From the NCBI GenBank assembly GCA_945860865.1, contig CAMARW010000009.1:55332-119331 (forward strand): 64,000 nt of DNA. The letters run 5' to 3'. Below, piece after piece: positions 1-9,935 of this stretch. Every line of letters starts with the position of its first letter. Within the stretch, counting starts at the first letter, position 1. The translations under genes and the position numbers were made by a program. The stretch is from Chitinophaga pinensis (GTDB taxonomy: Bacteria; Bacteroidota; Bacteroidia; UKL13-3). The notes below the pieces were generated by a model that was given only the letters and a program-made list of their open reading frames with translations, was not told the DNA's origin and ran no database searches.

Positions 1-1581
1 CCCGCTTGGTTGCCGGCTGCACCGCTGGCAAATGCCAATATCTTAAACTCGCGGGGACGAGTAATTGGCAATACTTCGTTTATTTTAACAAGCACCATAG
101 GTTCTTGCATAGCCCGCGATACGATATCTGTAAATATGGTAGATTTGGTTGCTAATGCTGGTTCAGATTTATTTTCATGTAAACGACAATCTGTGGTTAT
201 TAATGGCGCAGGTAATGGAACGCAATTTAGTTGGTTGCCCATTAAAAACATTATGAATAATCTTTCTGCCAAGCCCACTGTTAATCCAGATACAACTACT
301 ACTTATATTTTAACTGTTTCTAATGGCACTTGTGTGCGCAGGGATACCATGACCGTTTTTGTAAACCCATTAGATGCGCAAATTCTTAACAAAGACACGG
401 TTTTTTGTGCAGGAGATACCATTCAATTAGTGGGTACAAGTAATGCCCTAAATTACACTTGGTTGCCTGCAACCAATATGATACAAGCAAATACTCTACA
501 GCCACGGGTGTTTCCGCAAACTACTGCCAAATATTATATAGCAGTAAGCGATGGTATTTGTACTGTTAGCGATTCTATTCAACTAACTTTAGCAACTTTT
601 ACAATAAGCACAAGTGGCGATACTGTAATTTGCGAAGGAGATAGTATTGCCATATTTGCCCAATCTCCTGGTGCATCTTTTAGCTGGTTACCCACTTTTG
701 GTTTGTCTAATCCAAACGCGAATAATCCCAAGGCATTTCCATTAAATACTACTAGTTATTTGGTTCAGGCCAATAAAGGAAATTGTTTAGCTAACGCTAC
801 TATAAAAGTTTTGGTTGATAAAATTCCACTGGTAAGTGCTGGTCCAGATGTGCGTTATTGTTTTGGCAAATCTGCTCAATTACAAGGAAGTGTGTTAAAC
901 GCTGCTGCTTTTATTTGGAGTCCGCCAACAGCTTTAAGTGATATTGCAGCCTTACAACCCACCGTTACCAGCAGTGCAGGAAGGCAATATATACTTACGG
1001 CAACGCAAGGAAAATGTATAAACAGAGATACGGTTTGGGCTGAACCAAATCCGCTTGTGGTAGCTAATTTTACTTTTAGTCCGAACAATAAAGTCTACCC
1101 AGTCTTGGTTCAGTTTACCAATCAATCTGCCAACGCAAAATTTTATTTATGGGATTTTGATGATAAGGGGGCTCAATCTAATTTGTCGAACCCAAACCAT
1201 ACTTTTTTGGAGGCTAAAAAATATGACGTTTGGTTAAAAGTAAGCGATAATTTAGGTTGTTCAGATTCTACAAATCTGGAAGTAAATGTAACAGATGAGG
1301 CACACTTAAAAATTCCAAATGTTTTTACACCAGATGGCAATAGTATAAATGATTGTTTTGAATTGGTTTATACCGTTTCATCTTTTGAGTTTGTAAGCTA
1401 TGAGATATACAATAGATGGGGAGATTTATTATACAGAACCAGAATGCCTGGCGGTGCCTGGTGGGATGGCACCTACAATAATGCTCCTTGTTCAGATGGT
1501 GTTTATTTTTTTAAAGTAAATGCCCTCGATTTTTCTGGAAAAGAGTATGGTGCAAATGGAGCGTTTACCCTTTTGCGTTAA
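1..1581 (+). CDS. T9SS type B sorting-domain surface protein with Ig-like repeats (5' end outside window)
   Basis: The reading frame is open from base 1 and the first visible residues already lie inside a repeat, so the true start is upstream. The visible part holds one partial and about four full Ig-like repeats of roughly 75 residues. Each has a Cys-x-Gly-Asp-type strand, a Trp-Leu-Pro motif and a closing Cys-x-x-x-Asp-Thr motif. A PKD-like domain follows at about residues 348-430 (FYLWDFDDKG), then a gliding-motility-type C-terminal domain over the last ~85 residues (NVFTPDGNSIND, YNRWGDLLY, GGAWWDGTYN). In the known family this C-terminal domain is the type B sorting signal that sends proteins through T9SS to the surface or medium. 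The protein is paralogous to its downstream neighbour. Ligand or adhesion target cannot be read from the sequence. Confidence 0.85.
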   Translation, partial: PAWLPAAPLANANILNSRGRVIGNTSFILTSTIGSCIARDTISVNMVDLVANAGSDLFSCKRQSVVINGAGNGTQFSWLPIKNIMNNLSAKPTVNPDTTTTYILTVSNGTCVRRDTMTVFVNPLDAQILNKDTVFCAGDTIQLVGTSNALNYTWLPATNMIQANTLQPRVFPQTTAKYYIAVSDGICTVSDSIQLTLATFTISTSGDTVICEGDSIAIFAQSPGASFSWLPTFGLSNPNANNPKAFPLNTTSYLVQANKGNCLANATIKVLVDKIPLVSAGPDVRYCFGKSAQLQGSVLNAAAFIWSPPTALSDIAALQPTVTSSAGRQYILTATQGKCINRDTVWAEPNPLVVANFTFSPNNKVYPVLVQFTNQSANAKFYLWDFDDKGAQSNLSNPNHTFLEAKKYDVWLKVSDNLGCSDSTNLEVNVTDEAHLKIPNVFTPDGNSINDCFELVYTVSSFEFVSYEIYNRWGDLLYRTRMPGGAWWDGTYNNAPCSDGVYFFKVNALDFSGKEYGANGAFTLLR

Positions 1582-1600
1582 TTGTTTTTTTAATAGTTTT

Positions 1601-1622
1601 TTAAGAAAATAGTTTCTTTTTT
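1601..1622 (+). terminator. weak intrinsic terminator
   Basis: A 6-bp stem (AAGAAA at 1603-1608 with TTTCTT at 1613-1618, 4-nt loop) runs into a T-rich tract. It lies about 20 nt after the first surface-protein gene. The stem is all A/T plus one G/C pair, so termination may be partial and the two paralogues may be cotranscribed. Confidence 0.3.
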
Positions 1623-1682
1623 CTTAATTTTTATTTTTTTTAGCTTAAGGCTTTGTAATTCTTTACCACTTACTTAGATTTG

Positions 1683-4600
1683 ATGATTCGCCTTTTTAGG
1701 TTAATTAGCAAATTTATGTTTAAAAATGTACTTGTTTATTTATTCGTTTTATTTCTAAGCGCAGGCAATATCTCTGCTCAAACTTTTAATTGGGGCATAC
1801 GGGGTGGGAGCACTGGGCAAGATTTGATGCGCAGTGTATCTACAGATTCTAAGGGTAATATTTATGCTTTGCTTGTCCCTAATGGAGCAATAAACATTGA
1901 TAGTTTGGGAACCCCAAGGGTAATTCCGAGTTATGGTAATAGAGATGTTTTAGTTGTAAAATATAATTGCGATAGTGTATTTCAATGGGTAATAAGAATT
2001 GGAGGAAATTTACTTGACGGTGGTTCATTTTTGCTTTCAAGATTGGCATCAGATTCAAGCGGTAATGTATATGTTCACACAACCATAAATGGCGCTTGCA
2101 ATATAACTTCATCCAATGGCTCCAATACAATAATAAATAGTGTTGGTAATACTGATGCTATTTTGGTAAAAGCGAATACCTCAGGAATTGTGCAATGGAC
2201 AACGCGCATGGCTGGAAATGGATGGGATGAAAGTGGAGGTATTTGTATTGATAGGCTACAAAATGTTTATATAACTGGATTCTACTCAGGAGCGGCTACT
2301 CTTACTCAGATAGGTGGGCCAAATAATACTTTAATTTCGGCTGGGAGTCAGGATATTTTTATTGCAAAATATAATCCTACTGGAGCTCTGCAATATGCCA
2401 CACGCGCTGGGGGCAGTTTTCAGGAAGTTCCCTCTAATATTGCTGTAGATAGTTCAGGTGCATTGTATGTTACAGGTAATTTTGGATGTTGTGGAAATTC
2501 AACCATTAATTTTGGAAATAATGTAACCAATACAGGTGGTTGGGGTGCATTTTTGGCTAAAGCTTCGCCAACAGGTGCATGGCAATGGGGTGTTGGAATG
2601 GGCACTGCGAGTTCAGAGTCGTTTTCTGACGTAAAAGTTGATGATATGAACGGTAGGGTTTATGTTTTCGGGCATTTTTCTGGGAACTCAAATTTAACTT
2701 CTCGCCCTCCAGGCGCGGGTGTAAATTTGAGTTCCAATGGTGCTCATGATCTTGTATTAGGGGCATATAATTTAAATGGGAGCTTACAATGGGTAAGAAC
2801 TGTTGGTGGCACTGGTGAAGATTATGGTTTTGGGTTAGATTTGGATGCCAATAGAAGTATTTTAGTTGTTGGTATTAGTTCGAGCACAGCAAATTTTGGT
2901 GGAAGTTCGTTAACTTTAACTGGCGCCTCGCACGCATTTTATGCGAGGTATTCACCTGCAAATGTATTGCAAGATGTGCAAAAAATTGGCAATGGATTAG
3001 CTTATGGTTCAATTGGAATTCATGTAAGTTCAAGTGGTTTAGGATACGTATCTGGCTCCTTCACAGGTTCTTGGTCGGTGGGGTCAAGTACATACAACAG
3101 CTTGGGTAATGAAGATGCCTTTATTGCCCGCATTCAGTTGCCAGATGTTACTACAATTGCAGCCAGTAAGTTAACACTAAATTGCTTAACAGATAGTATT
3201 TATCTATATATTAGAAATAAAGATTTGGGCAATTTTAAGTGGTATAGAAACGATACTTTGTTTTCGGAAACCAATGGCAATATGATTAAAATTCATGAGC
3301 CGGGTGCTTATAGGGCTGTTTCTTTGAGCGATTGTTCGCCCAACTCTAATTCAGATATTATTTTTATTAATAGGTCGCCTTTTTACACCGCACCAAGGGT
3401 TACAGATATTACTATTTGTAGGGGCGATAGTGGTAGATTATTGGCTCAAGGCGGAACCTCATACCGTTGGTCGCCGGCTCTTGGCCTAAGCGATACAACT
3501 ATTGCCAATCCTTTTGCGAGTACATTAAGTAATAGAACTTATTTTTTAACAAGCACAATTGGGCAATGTACCTCACTAGATACTGTATCTGTTTTGGTAG
3601 ATGCAAATTGTTGCTTAACTTGTGCAACGCCTTTTTCACTTAATCAAGGTACTATTGCCTGTTTCCCGTTTGATGGCAATGCTAGAGACTTTAGTGGTTT
3701 TGGTAATGATGGACAAGTTTTTAATGCTACTTTGGCTCAAGACAGGTTTGCCAGAGCTAATAGGGCTTATCAGTTTAACGGTTTTAACTCATTTATTGAA
3801 GTCCCAAATTCTGTTTCTTTGCAATCGCCAACCAATAAAGTTACCTTTACATTTTGGGCTGGGGTAATTGCTTGGGAATTTGCAGGAGGGGTTCAGTTTA
3901 CACCTATTGTAAGTAAATCAAATGCTGTTGCAGCTGGCCAATACCGTGCATTGTTGCGCAACAATGGAGTAGCAGCTATGGCAAATGGTAATTCGTTTAA
4001 TAATACCATTGGTAACCCAAATACCGCCATCAATGTTTGGAACTTTTTTGCTATAACAGTTAGTAATGATACCGTTTATTATTATAGAAACGGAAATTTA
4101 TTGGGTTTTGCAACGGGTCCAACTTCCTATGTGGTAAACAATACCACCCCTTTAAGAATTGGTAGAAATGATTTTAATAGCACTTCTTTCTTTAATGGTA
4201 GGCTTGATGAACTGCGCATTTATAATAGAACCTTAGGTCCGGAGGAAGTGAGTAAATTATATAATCTCAGCAATTTGGCTGGTTTGCCGCTCATTTCTGC
4301 GGGTATAGATAAGAATATTTGCATAGACGATACCGTTCAACTAACAACCACTGGGTCTAATGGAACTTGGCTATGGAATCCAACTAGCAGCTTAAGTAGT
4401 GATACGGCTAGAAGTCCGTTTAGCTCCCCAGATTCTACAACACAGTATGTGGTTAGGGTTGATTTTTTCGGCTGTAAAAATTATGATACGGTGCAAGTAA
4501 TCATTAATAATTTTAGGCCTAATATTGGGGTTGATCAAACCATTTGTGCGGGTGATACTGCCACTTTAATTGTAAGTGAAGGAAACAATTTCTCTTGGTT

Positions 4601-6602
4601 CCCCGATTATAATATAAGCGGTTTAACCAATGATACCGCTTTTGTATTTCCAACCCGTGATACCACCTATATTGTTACAGCTGCTTTAGGTGTTTGTGTG
4701 AGAACAGACACGGTAAATATTACTGTAAACACACCTTTGTTAGATGCGGGTTTAGATATTGATATTTGTGAAGACGACACTGCTAAATTTAACGTTACAA
4801 CCAATGGTTCTCTAAGATGGAGTCCGTTTAAATGGCTAAGTGATTCAGTGGGTACCAATGTTTATGCTTTACCAGATTCTAGTATTACTTATTTTATAGA
4901 GGCAAGTTACCTAGGCTGTGTTAAACGAGATACGGTTTCTATTTCTGTTTCAAATATTCCTATAGAGGCTGGGCCAAATAGAGAAATTTGCTTAGGAGAT
5001 ACTATACAACTCAATGCTACTGGCGCAGCTAGTTTTAAGTGGTTTCCAAGAACTAATATAAGCGATTCTCTTATTGCCGATCCTTTTGTTTACCCCAACA
5101 TCCCTACTTTTTACTACGTAAATTCCTCTAATGCCTTGTGTTCGCGAACAGACAGTGTTTTTATAAATGTAAAGCAAGCACAAGCCAATGCGGGTCCAAA
5201 CAAAGCAATCTGTTTGGGAGATAGTGTGGTGCTTAATGGAACTGCTTTGGGCTCTCATATTTGGTCGCCTACAACTGGGTTAAAAGACACTAGTTTAACC
5301 ACCTATGCTAAGCCAACGGTTACTACGCAATATATTTTAAGAGCAGATAATTCACTATGCTCTGCCTATGATACTGTAGTGGTTTCGGTAACTAATTTTT
5401 CTATTAATGCAGGTGCAAATAAATCAATTTGTTTGGGAGATAGTGTTCAATTGCAAGCAACAGGTGGTGTAAAATACAATTGGCTTCCTTTTTACAACAT
5501 AAGTGATTCTGGTATTGCTAATCCGTGGGTTAAACCAGAAGGGCCCACTAATTACTTTGTTTTATCTAATAATGGTTTGTGTTGGAGGTATGATACTGTT
5601 TTTGTAAATGTTAAATCTTTTAGCGGTTCGGCCGGATTAGATACCAGCATGTGCGAGGGTTTATTTGTAGGCTTACAAGCCAGTGGTGGAGCCTCGTACG
5701 AATGGCTAAATGATGCTAATATAAGTGATAAGTTTGTTGCTAACCCAATGGTAACGCCGGCCGTTACGCAAAAATATTTTGTAAAAATTTATGATGGTAC
5801 ACAATGCTACGTTTACGATACTGTGCAGGTAGAAGTAAATAAGTTTCCAACCGTAAACGCTGGTGCAGACCAACGCCATTGTCCGGGTGATTTTGTGATT
5901 TTAAATGGTACGGTAAGCGGTCAAACCCGCTTCGAATGGTCGCCTGCAACCTACCTCAGTGATAAGAATGCGCTAGAACCTTCTGCCTCGGTTGTTATAA
6001 GCACCACTTATGCTTTGGGTGCTTGGAATAAAAATTGTTACTCAGAAGATAGGGTGCGGGTAGAGGTAAATCCGAAGGTAACGGCTAACTTTTTGGCCGA
6101 TCCCCTGCAAGGTTTAGCCCCATTGCCTGTTCAATTTACGAATACCAGTACAAATGCTTTCTTTTACACTTGGGATTTTGGCGAAATTGGAGCGGGTTCT
6201 ACAGATAAAGACCCAAATTATGTTTATACCGAAGATGGTAAGTTTTTAGTTACACTTATTGCCGAGGATAGTTTAGGTTGTTCAGATACCATTTCTACCA
6301 GTATTACCGTAAATAGTTTAGATGTGTTGTTTGCGCCTAATGCCTTCTCACCCAATAACGATGGTTTAAATGATGTTTTCTCGCCAACATACAATCCCAA
6401 TCGTTTTGAATTTTTAGAAATGAAAATATTTAATCGTTGGGGAGTGGTTGTATACGAAACAAAAATGCCAGGCGGAGCTTGGTGGGATGGTAAAATTAAT
6501 GGTAATCCAGAGCCTCCAGGAATTTTTACCTTCACGCTTTTTGGTAGAGATAAAAAAGGTAGGTCGTACGAGATAAATGGTACAGTTACCCTTTTAAGAT
6601 AA
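1683..6602 (+). CDS. Giant T9SS type B surface protein: SBBP-type repeats, LamG domain, nine Ig-like repeats, PKD
   Basis: About 1,639 residues with a signal peptide. ATG 1683 is the first ATG; ATG 1716 gives a tighter signal peptide (FKNVLVYLFVLFLSAG) and is a good alternative. Domains in order: beta-propeller-like repeats of the SBBP kind (about 35-480, recurrent YVTGNF and DAFIARI patterns); one Ig-like repeat (about 570-640); a concanavalin/LamG-like domain (about 645-860, start CFPFDGNARD, end RLDELRIYNRTL); eight further Ig-like repeats of about 75 residues (AGxxxxICxGD ... SWxP ... NPxxxP ... TVxVxV); a PKD domain (about 1466-1540, YTWDFGE); and the type B sorting domain (about 1548-1639). 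By family knowledge it is exported by T9SS and anchored or released. LamG suggests carbohydrate or protein binding, but this is inference. Confidence 0.88.
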   Translation: MIRLFRLISKFMFKNVLVYLFVLFLSAGNISAQTFNWGIRGGSTGQDLMRSVSTDSKGNIYALLVPNGAINIDSLGTPRVIPSYGNRDVLVVKYNCDSVFQWVIRIGGNLLDGGSFLLSRLASDSSGNVYVHTTINGACNITSSNGSNTIINSVGNTDAILVKANTSGIVQWTTRMAGNGWDESGGICIDRLQNVYITGFYSGAATLTQIGGPNNTLISAGSQDIFIAKYNPTGALQYATRAGGSFQEVPSNIAVDSSGALYVTGNFGCCGNSTINFGNNVTNTGGWGAFLAKASPTGAWQWGVGMGTASSESFSDVKVDDMNGRVYVFGHFSGNSNLTSRPPGAGVNLSSNGAHDLVLGAYNLNGSLQWVRTVGGTGEDYGFGLDLDANRSILVVGISSSTANFGGSSLTLTGASHAFYARYSPANVLQDVQKIGNGLAYGSIGIHVSSSGLGYVSGSFTGSWSVGSSTYNSLGNEDAFIARIQLPDVTTIAASKLTLNCLTDSIYLYIRNKDLGNFKWYRNDTLFSETNGNMIKIHEPGAYRAVSLSDCSPNSNSDIIFINRSPFYTAPRVTDITICRGDSGRLLAQGGTSYRWSPALGLSDTTIANPFASTLSNRTYFLTSTIGQCTSLDTVSVLVDANCCLTCATPFSLNQGTIACFPFDGNARDFSGFGNDGQVFNATLAQDRFARANRAYQFNGFNSFIEVPNSVSLQSPTNKVTFTFWAGVIAWEFAGGVQFTPIVSKSNAVAAGQYRALLRNNGVAAMANGNSFNNTIGNPNTAINVWNFFAITVSNDTVYYYRNGNLLGFATGPTSYVVNNTTPLRIGRNDFNSTSFFNGRLDELRIYNRTLGPEEVSKLYNLSNLAGLPLISAGIDKNICIDDTVQLTTTGSNGTWLWNPTSSLSSDTARSPFSSPDSTTQYVVRVDFFGCKNYDTVQVIINNFRPNIGVDQTICAGDTATLIVSEGNNFSWFPDYNISGLTNDTAFVFPTRDTTYIVTAALGVCVRTDTVNITVNTPLLDAGLDIDICEDDTAKFNVTTNGSLRWSPFKWLSDSVGTNVYALPDSSITYFIEASYLGCVKRDTVSISVSNIPIEAGPNREICLGDTIQLNATGAASFKWFPRTNISDSLIADPFVYPNIPTFYYVNSSNALCSRTDSVFINVKQAQANAGPNKAICLGDSVVLNGTALGSHIWSPTTGLKDTSLTTYAKPTVTTQYILRADNSLCSAYDTVVVSVTNFSINAGANKSICLGDSVQLQATGGVKYNWLPFYNISDSGIANPWVKPEGPTNYFVLSNNGLCWRYDTVFVNVKSFSGSAGLDTSMCEGLFVGLQASGGASYEWLNDANISDKFVANPMVTPAVTQKYFVKIYDGTQCYVYDTVQVEVNKFPTVNAGADQRHCPGDFVILNGTVSGQTRFEWSPATYLSDKNALEPSASVVISTTYALGAWNKNCYSEDRVRVEVNPKVTANFLADPLQGLAPLPVQFTNTSTNAFFYTWDFGEIGAGSTDKDPNYVYTEDGKFLVTLIAEDSLGCSDTISTSITVNSLDVLFAPNAFSPNNDGLNDVFSPTYNPNRFEFLEMKIFNRWGVVVYETKMPGGAWWDGKINGNPEPPGIFTFTLFGRDKKGRSYEINGTVTLLR

Positions 6603-6630
6603 ACATTGCGCTAAGCGCAATGTTTATCTT
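6596..6630. terminator. perfect 16-bp inverted repeat overlapping the stop codon
   Basis: A perfect 16-bp stem (6596-6611 with 6615-6630, loop TAA) begins inside the last codons of the giant surface-protein gene. It includes that gene's stop codon. No long T-tract follows, so it may act as an RNA 3'-end stabiliser or a partial terminator before the methyltransferase gene. Confidence 0.6.
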
Positions 6631-6662
6631 ATATACTTCTTATTACTCGGTTTAGATTCTCT

Positions 6663-7391
6663 ATGTCAAAAGACTATTTTGATTTTAAAAAGTTTAGGGT
6701 TTGGCATCATGCCTCTGCCATGAAAGTAGGCACTGATGCCGTAGTTTTGGGTTGTTTAGTGCCTACAACTTCAATCAGCAACACTATTTTAGATATTGGA
6801 ACAGGAACAGGTATAATTGCATTAATGCTGGCCCAAAGAAACCCAGAGGCCTCTATTACCGCCATAGAAATTGATATTGCTGCTGCACAGCAAGCAAACT
6901 ATAATTTTGAACAGTCTATTTTTGCTTCACAGCTAAAATGTGTGCCAATATCGGTTCAAAACTTTGCGCTAACTGCCAATCAAAAATTTGATTTGATAGT
7001 GAGTAATCCGCCTTTTTTTGAAAAACATGCTAATGCGGCTATTGCCGATAATGCGCGTAGTTTAGCTCGACAAGATGTGGCATTATCTTTTCACGATTTA
7101 GCCCATTCGGTTTCTATTTTATTACAAAACCAAGGCTGTTTTTGGTTAATTTTACCTGTTCAAGAAGCACAAGTATTTGCTTTAGCTGCCGCATCTTTTT
7201 CACTCAATCTGAGCCAACAAATAAACATTATTCCGCGCCAGGGCAAAGCAAGCAATAGGGTAGTTCAATGTTACCAAATGGGTCATAATAAATTGCTTAC
7301 AACCGAATTAATTTTGAAAAATGAAGCGGGGTTGCCTAGCCAAGATTATATTGCTTTGAGCCGTGATTTTTACCTCCGCATAGATTTATAA
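6663..7391 (+). CDS. trmN6: tRNA1(Val) (adenine(37)-N6)-methyltransferase family protein
   Basis: A 242-residue class I SAM-dependent methyltransferase. Motif I is at residues 44-50 (DIGTGTG) and the N6-adenine-type catalytic motif NPPFF at 115-119, which is diagnostic of the YfiC/TrmN6 group when combined with the N-terminal FDFKKFRV segment. The family methylates N6 of A37 in tRNA1(Val) in the cytoplasm. Length fits the family (about 240). It starts 33 nt after the hairpin of the surface-protein gene and converges on the saccharopine dehydrogenase-like gene with 13 nt between stop codons. Specificity within tRNA methyltransferases is inferred from the motif pattern. Confidence 0.85.
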   Translation: MSKDYFDFKKFRVWHHASAMKVGTDAVVLGCLVPTTSISNTILDIGTGTGIIALMLAQRNPEASITAIEIDIAAAQQANYNFEQSIFASQLKCVPISVQNFALTANQKFDLIVSNPPFFEKHANAAIADNARSLARQDVALSFHDLAHSVSILLQNQGCFWLILPVQEAQVFALAAASFSLNLSQQINIIPRQGKASNRVVQCYQMGHNKLLTTELILKNEAGLPSQDYIALSRDFYLRIDL

Positions 7392-7404
7392 TTTGCATCT
7401 AGAA

Positions 7405-8736
7405 TTACTCTACAAAACGCTCTTCAAAAGCAATTCCAAAGGTTTGAAGTTCAGCCAAAATAGGTTCATAAAATTCTTTACTTAAAGGTATTTGTACTCC
7501 CTTTGATTTAATTTTTTGCTGCAAAATTAGCTTACAGGCGATGGCCATAGGTAATCCAACTGTTTTGGCCATGGCTGTAAGTTTTTGATTTTCGCCAGTA
7601 ACCACCAAATCAGATTGAATTTTATAGGTTTTATTATTTTGGGTATAGCTAATCTGGTGTTGCATGATTATTTGATCTAATTCATGCTTCTGTAGTTGCC
7701 ATTTTTCTTGTAATAATTTTTGTAAAGCCTGTGCCGGAGTAGCTACTGCTATGTTAATTTTGTTAGGCTCTAATAGGCCAAGCCAGAGGAGCTTTTTAAA
7801 TAATTTGCTCGATTTTTTAATGCATAAAAATTGTGCTAAAGCCTCTTCTGTATCAGCTATATTACTTAAATTTAAGAAGGCAGCTACCAATTCTCTGTAG
7901 CTTAAATTTTCTGAATGCGGTAGGGTATAGGTATCATCTGTTAGGCCAAGTTCTACCAAGCAATCCCATGCTTCACTAAAGCCTTTTTTTCTCAAAGTGC
8001 CTCTTAAAACCGTATGTGCTGAGCCAATGCCATAAGGTTCAATATAGCTTAAAGAATCTCTATTGGCATAAGCCTCGAATGAACCCGCACCACTAACTTT
8101 TACTTTCTTAGTTTGTGTAAAAATTCTATTTGGCGGAATAAATTTTAACAAACCATCCTGCAAATACCTTGCAGTGGCTTGTCCGGCCAATACCACATTA
8201 CGCGGATTCCAAGTAAATTTATAATGCCAAGGATTATCATCAAATTCTGGTGCCACTAATCCGCCGCAAAAAGATTCAAAAATATCTATCACTCCACCTT
8301 CCGCTTGAATTTTCTGAATCATTTGCATGGCCGATAAATGATCAATGCCGGGGTCTAGTCCAATTTCGTTTAAGAACAATACATTGGCTTTTAAAACCTG
8401 CGCATGCATGTCTTTCATTTCATTGCTAAGGTATGAGGCGGTTACCAAATTCTTCTTATAATGCAGGCAATCTTTAGCCACTAGCAGATGCAAGTTTGGA
8501 GGCAAAAGCGAAACCACTAAATCTGCTTTTTCTATCCAATTTTTTCTTTCTTTTTCTTGCGTTACATCTAAAGTAATGGCTGAACCAAATTTGCTTTTCC
8601 CAATTTTATCCTGAGCCAAACTAAGCTGGGTATCGGCCACAATTACTTCCCATTTCTCTTTGGAAGCATTTTGCAATAAGTATTTTATAAGATAGGAAGA
8701 GGATAATCCTGCACCCAATACTAGAATTTTTTTCAT
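7405..8736 (-). CDS. Saccharopine dehydrogenase family protein
   Basis: 443 residues. The N-terminal Rossmann motif is GAGLSSS (residues 8-14), followed by a VADTQL strand end. The central segment holds NEIGLDPGIDHLSAM, SFCGGLVAPEFDDNPW and YKFTWNPRNVV, all characteristic of the glutamate-forming saccharopine reductase/LYS9-type family. Length matches a single-domain bacterial member. Known members interconvert saccharopine and aminoadipate semialdehyde plus glutamate, or act on related amino-acid adducts. Whether this one works in lysine degradation is not shown by the neighbours. It is the last gene of a five-gene minus-strand run, 12 nt after the transglycosylase gene. Confidence 0.85.
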   Translation of the reverse strand: MKKILVLGAGLSSSYLIKYLLQNASKEKWEVIVADTQLSLAQDKIGKSKFGSAITLDVTQEKERKNWIEKADLVVSLLPPNLHLLVAKDCLHYKKNLVTASYLSNEMKDMHAQVLKANVLFLNEIGLDPGIDHLSAMQMIQKIQAEGGVIDIFESFCGGLVAPEFDDNPWHYKFTWNPRNVVLAGQATARYLQDGLLKFIPPNRIFTQTKKVKVSGAGSFEAYANRDSLSYIEPYGIGSAHTVLRGTLRKKGFSEAWDCLVELGLTDDTYTLPHSENLSYRELVAAFLNLSNIADTEEALAQFLCIKKSSKLFKKLLWLGLLEPNKINIAVATPAQALQKLLQEKWQLQKHELDQIIMQHQISYTQNNKTYKIQSDLVVTGENQKLTAMAKTVGLPMAIACKLILQQKIKSKGVQIPLSKEFYEPILAELQTFGIAFEERFVE

Positions 8737-8748
8737 AAAGTTTTTGGT

Positions 8749-9921
8749 TTAAAAATCGCTACCAGTTTTTTTAATTTTAATTTTACTGCCAGGCGCCAGC
8801 ACGCTTGAGTTTAAAAGCTCATTCCAAAGGATGATATCTTCTTCGCTTACCTTATATTTTTCTGCAATAGATTTAATGGATTCACTCTTTAATACTATAT
8901 GGTTAAACTCGGTAAATACATCTTCATTGGGCTGAATATTTTGGTTGGTGTTAGATAGCACCAAGGTATCATTTTTAATGCTGCGGGCAGATGCGGTTTG
9001 CATCATTCTGTTTTTAGGCAGTGCAATGTAATAAATCATACCAGGTGCTACATTTATAAACGGTTTTCTGAGCCATGGGTTAAGTAGTTTCAGTAATTTG
9101 TAATTACAGCCATTATCGTTGCTCCAAGTGGCCAAACTGCTAATGCTTAAATCTGTTTTTACATACACAACAGGCACGGGTTGGTAAAAATCGGTGGGTG
9201 CAATATGAAATCCAAATTGATTAGGATTTTCGCAAATATCTTTAATGGCAATAATTCTAAACAAGTACCTAGCTGTTTCAACATTTAAATAAAGGTCGTA
9301 ATAGTTTTGTACATTTTGCGCTTTAACTTGCCTTTTAACCCCTTCAATTCCCATGTTATAACTAGCAGCAACTAAGTTCCAATCTTTTAATTGCGTATAG
9401 GCTTCTTTAAAATAGGCACAAGCGGCATAAGTTGCTTTTTGCAAATGGTATCGTTCATCAATTTCTTCATTTATTTCTAAGTTGTATCGCTTACCTGTTT
9501 TATCCATAAACTGCCAAAAACCTGCTGCTCCTGCGGGAGATACTACATTTTGCAGGCCGCTTTCTGCCAGAGCGATGTATTTAAAATCTGCGGGAATTCC
9601 TTGTGCTTTAAGGATAGGTTCAATAATTGGAAAAAATCGATAAGACCTTTTAATCATTAAAATGGTTTGCGATTGCCAATATACATTGGTGAGTATTTCT
9701 TTATCATATCGCTCTGCAACATCAAAATCTGACAAAGAAATTTGGGTTCCAGCAAATTGTATTGTTTTGGGCGTGGCTAAGGAGTAAACGCGGTAATACT
9801 GCATAAATTCATCCTGATTTTTCTTTTCTTCAGTTTGGGTATTGCCCATAAAAAGAAACAAAGCTAAGCTGCCCATGAAGGCGCCTCCTAACCAAGCAAA
9901 TATTGTTTTTATTGGTGTCAT
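8749..9921 (-). CDS. Membrane-bound lytic murein transglycosylase (MltD-like) with LysM
   Basis: 390 residues. An N-terminal membrane anchor (about 5-25) is followed by a soluble segment, an SLT goose-lysozyme-type domain (about 95-230) with catalytic Glu120 in ALAESGLQN and the downstream GAAGFWQF motif, and one LysM domain near the C terminus (about 340-386, ending in APGSKIKI). The family cleaves the MurNAc-GlcNAc bond of peptidoglycan to form anhydro-MurNAc; LysM binds the glycan. It acts in the periplasm, tethered to the membrane. It lies 14 nt downstream of the GH3-family gene and 12 nt upstream of the dehydrogenase gene, so cotranscription is likely. Confidence 0.9.
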   Translation of the reverse strand: MTPIKTIFAWLGGAFMGSLALFLFMGNTQTEEKKNQDEFMQYYRVYSLATPKTIQFAGTQISLSDFDVAERYDKEILTNVYWQSQTILMIKRSYRFFPIIEPILKAQGIPADFKYIALAESGLQNVVSPAGAAGFWQFMDKTGKRYNLEINEEIDERYHLQKATYAACAYFKEAYTQLKDWNLVAASYNMGIEGVKRQVKAQNVQNYYDLYLNVETARYLFRIIAIKDICENPNQFGFHIAPTDFYQPVPVVYVKTDLSISSLATWSNDNGCNYKLLKLLNPWLRKPFINVAPGMIYYIALPKNRMMQTASARSIKNDTLVLSNTNQNIQPNEDVFTEFNHIVLKSESIKSIAEKYKVSEEDIILWNELLNSSVLAPGSKIKIKKTGSDF

Positions 9922-9935
9922 GCGATCAAAATAAA

